Origin: Chryseobacterium sp.
Lineage (GTDB): Bacteria > Bacteroidota > Bacteroidia > Flavobacteriales > Weeksellaceae
Direction: 5' to 3'
DNA: 5,466 nucleotides
Assembly (NCBI GenBank): GCA_003852805.1
Contig: RDDY01000174.1
Location: forward strand, 1-5,466
The position numbers and the translations under genes are program-made. The notes beneath the pieces were generated by a model. The model saw only the letters and a program-made list of their open reading frames with translations, was not told the DNA's origin and searched no databases. Below, piece after piece: positions 5,302-5,466 of this stretch (within the stretch, counting starts at the first letter, position 1; each line of letters starts with the position of its first letter).

Positions 5302-5347
5302 TCAAAGTCAATTGATGGTATCTATATGATTGATTATTCTCGATAGA
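5283..5347. promoter_or_regulatory. Operator-like inverted repeat and TCTAT half-sites upstream of peroxiredoxin
   Basis: A perfect 9-bp inverted repeat, TCTATCGAG (5289-5297) and CTCGATAGA (5339-5347), has a 41-bp gap. The TCTAT/ATAGA core occurs four times in the region: 5283-5287, 5289-5293, 5321-5325 and 5343-5347. The first two form the palindrome ATAGA-A-TCTAT inside the -33/-7 spacer. Between the arms, ATCAA and TTGAT (5301-5305, 5312-5316) form another small inverted repeat. This resembles a binding region for a dimeric or tetrameric regulator. OxyR is the obvious candidate for a peroxiredoxin gene, but the half-site spacing does not match the E. coli OxyR consensus. Confidence 0.5.
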
Positions 5348-5353
5348 GTGTGC

Positions 5354-5384
5354 AAAAAACGGCCTCATTTCTGAGACCGCTTTT
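5354..5384 (-). terminator. Rho-independent terminator of the upstream minus-strand gene
   Basis: On the minus strand, arms CGGTCTCA and TGAGGCCG (5379-5372 and 5367-5360) form an 8-bp stem with a GAAA tetraloop, followed by six T (5359-5354). One T-G wobble fits minus-strand RNA. It starts 6 bases after the stop codon of the partial gene. Plus-strand T's at 5381-5384 might allow some reverse activity. Confidence 0.92.
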
Positions 5385-5385
5385 A

Positions 5386-5466
5386 TTAATAACCGAAGAT
5401 TTCTTCCAAAGTCAGCTTGTGAACCGTTCCCAGTTTTGCCATGTCGGCATCTTTCACACGGTTGGC
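5386..5466 (-). CDS. C-terminal end of an unidentified protein, truncated by the window edge
   Basis: The minus strand from the window edge is open for 26 codons ending in TAA at 5386-5388. It encodes a polar, charged tail that includes KDADMAKLGTVHKLTLEEIF before the last two residues, GY. The terminator directly after the stop, and the unbroken frame with coding-like composition, support a real gene end. I cannot identify the protein from this fragment. It is separated from the peroxiredoxin gene by a terminator and a 154-bp gap, so it is probably a separate transcript. Confidence 0.72.
   Translation of the reverse strand, partial: ANRVKDADMAKLGTVHKLTLEEIFGY

Noticed and set aside
5283..5347. 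Canonical E. coli-type OxyR site (ATAG-N7-CTAT repeated)
   Set aside because: The cores are present but the 7-base spacing is not found, so only a general operator call is made.

Overview
The window looks like chromosomal DNA from a member of the Bacteroidota, most likely a flavobacterium-like (Flavobacteriales) lineage. The evidence is a secreted protein with a type IX secretion (T9SS) C-terminal sorting tail, a flavobacterial-type peroxiredoxin/thioredoxin/DUF6952 gene cluster, A/T-rich start regions without Shine-Dalgarno sequences, and two exact matches to the Bacteroidota -7 promoter element TAnnTTTG. No mobile element, CRISPR array or phage gene was seen.

Layout. Plus strand: the 3' two thirds of a dihydrolipoamide dehydrogenase gene (1-981) ends at a strong GC-rich terminator (1002-1040). 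A 658-residue T9SS-secreted protein of unknown function follows (1199-3175) and ends at its own terminator (3201-3232). Minus strand, read right to left: the last 26 codons of an unidentified gene (5386-5466) with a terminator (5354-5384); a promoter and operator-like region; a typical 2-Cys peroxiredoxin (4596-5231); a thioredoxin-like protein (4227-4535); a DUF6952-type small protein (3970-4218); a terminator (3926-3949); methylglyoxal synthase (3457-3906); and tRNA-Leu(CAG) (3325-3408) with its own promoter and a terminator that abuts its 3' end. The two transcription directions converge at about 3233-3292, between two opposed terminators.

How the genes relate. Peroxiredoxin, thioredoxin and the DUF6952 protein form a tight minus-strand set ending in one terminator, and read as a peroxide-detoxification unit in which the thioredoxin probably recycles the peroxiredoxin. 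The peroxiredoxin promoter carries a 9-bp inverted repeat and repeated TCTAT/ATAGA half-sites, one arm lying inside the promoter spacer, which suggests a dedicated regulator. Methylglyoxal synthase and dihydrolipoamide dehydrogenase are central-metabolism genes with no clear link to that unit.

Most of the window is ordinary core genome. The least explained items are the peroxiredoxin operator, a U-tract-less hairpin between peroxiredoxin and thioredoxin, a start-proximal motif shared by those two genes, the role of the DUF6952 protein, and the T9SS cargo protein. I found no convincing evidence of a wholly new system.
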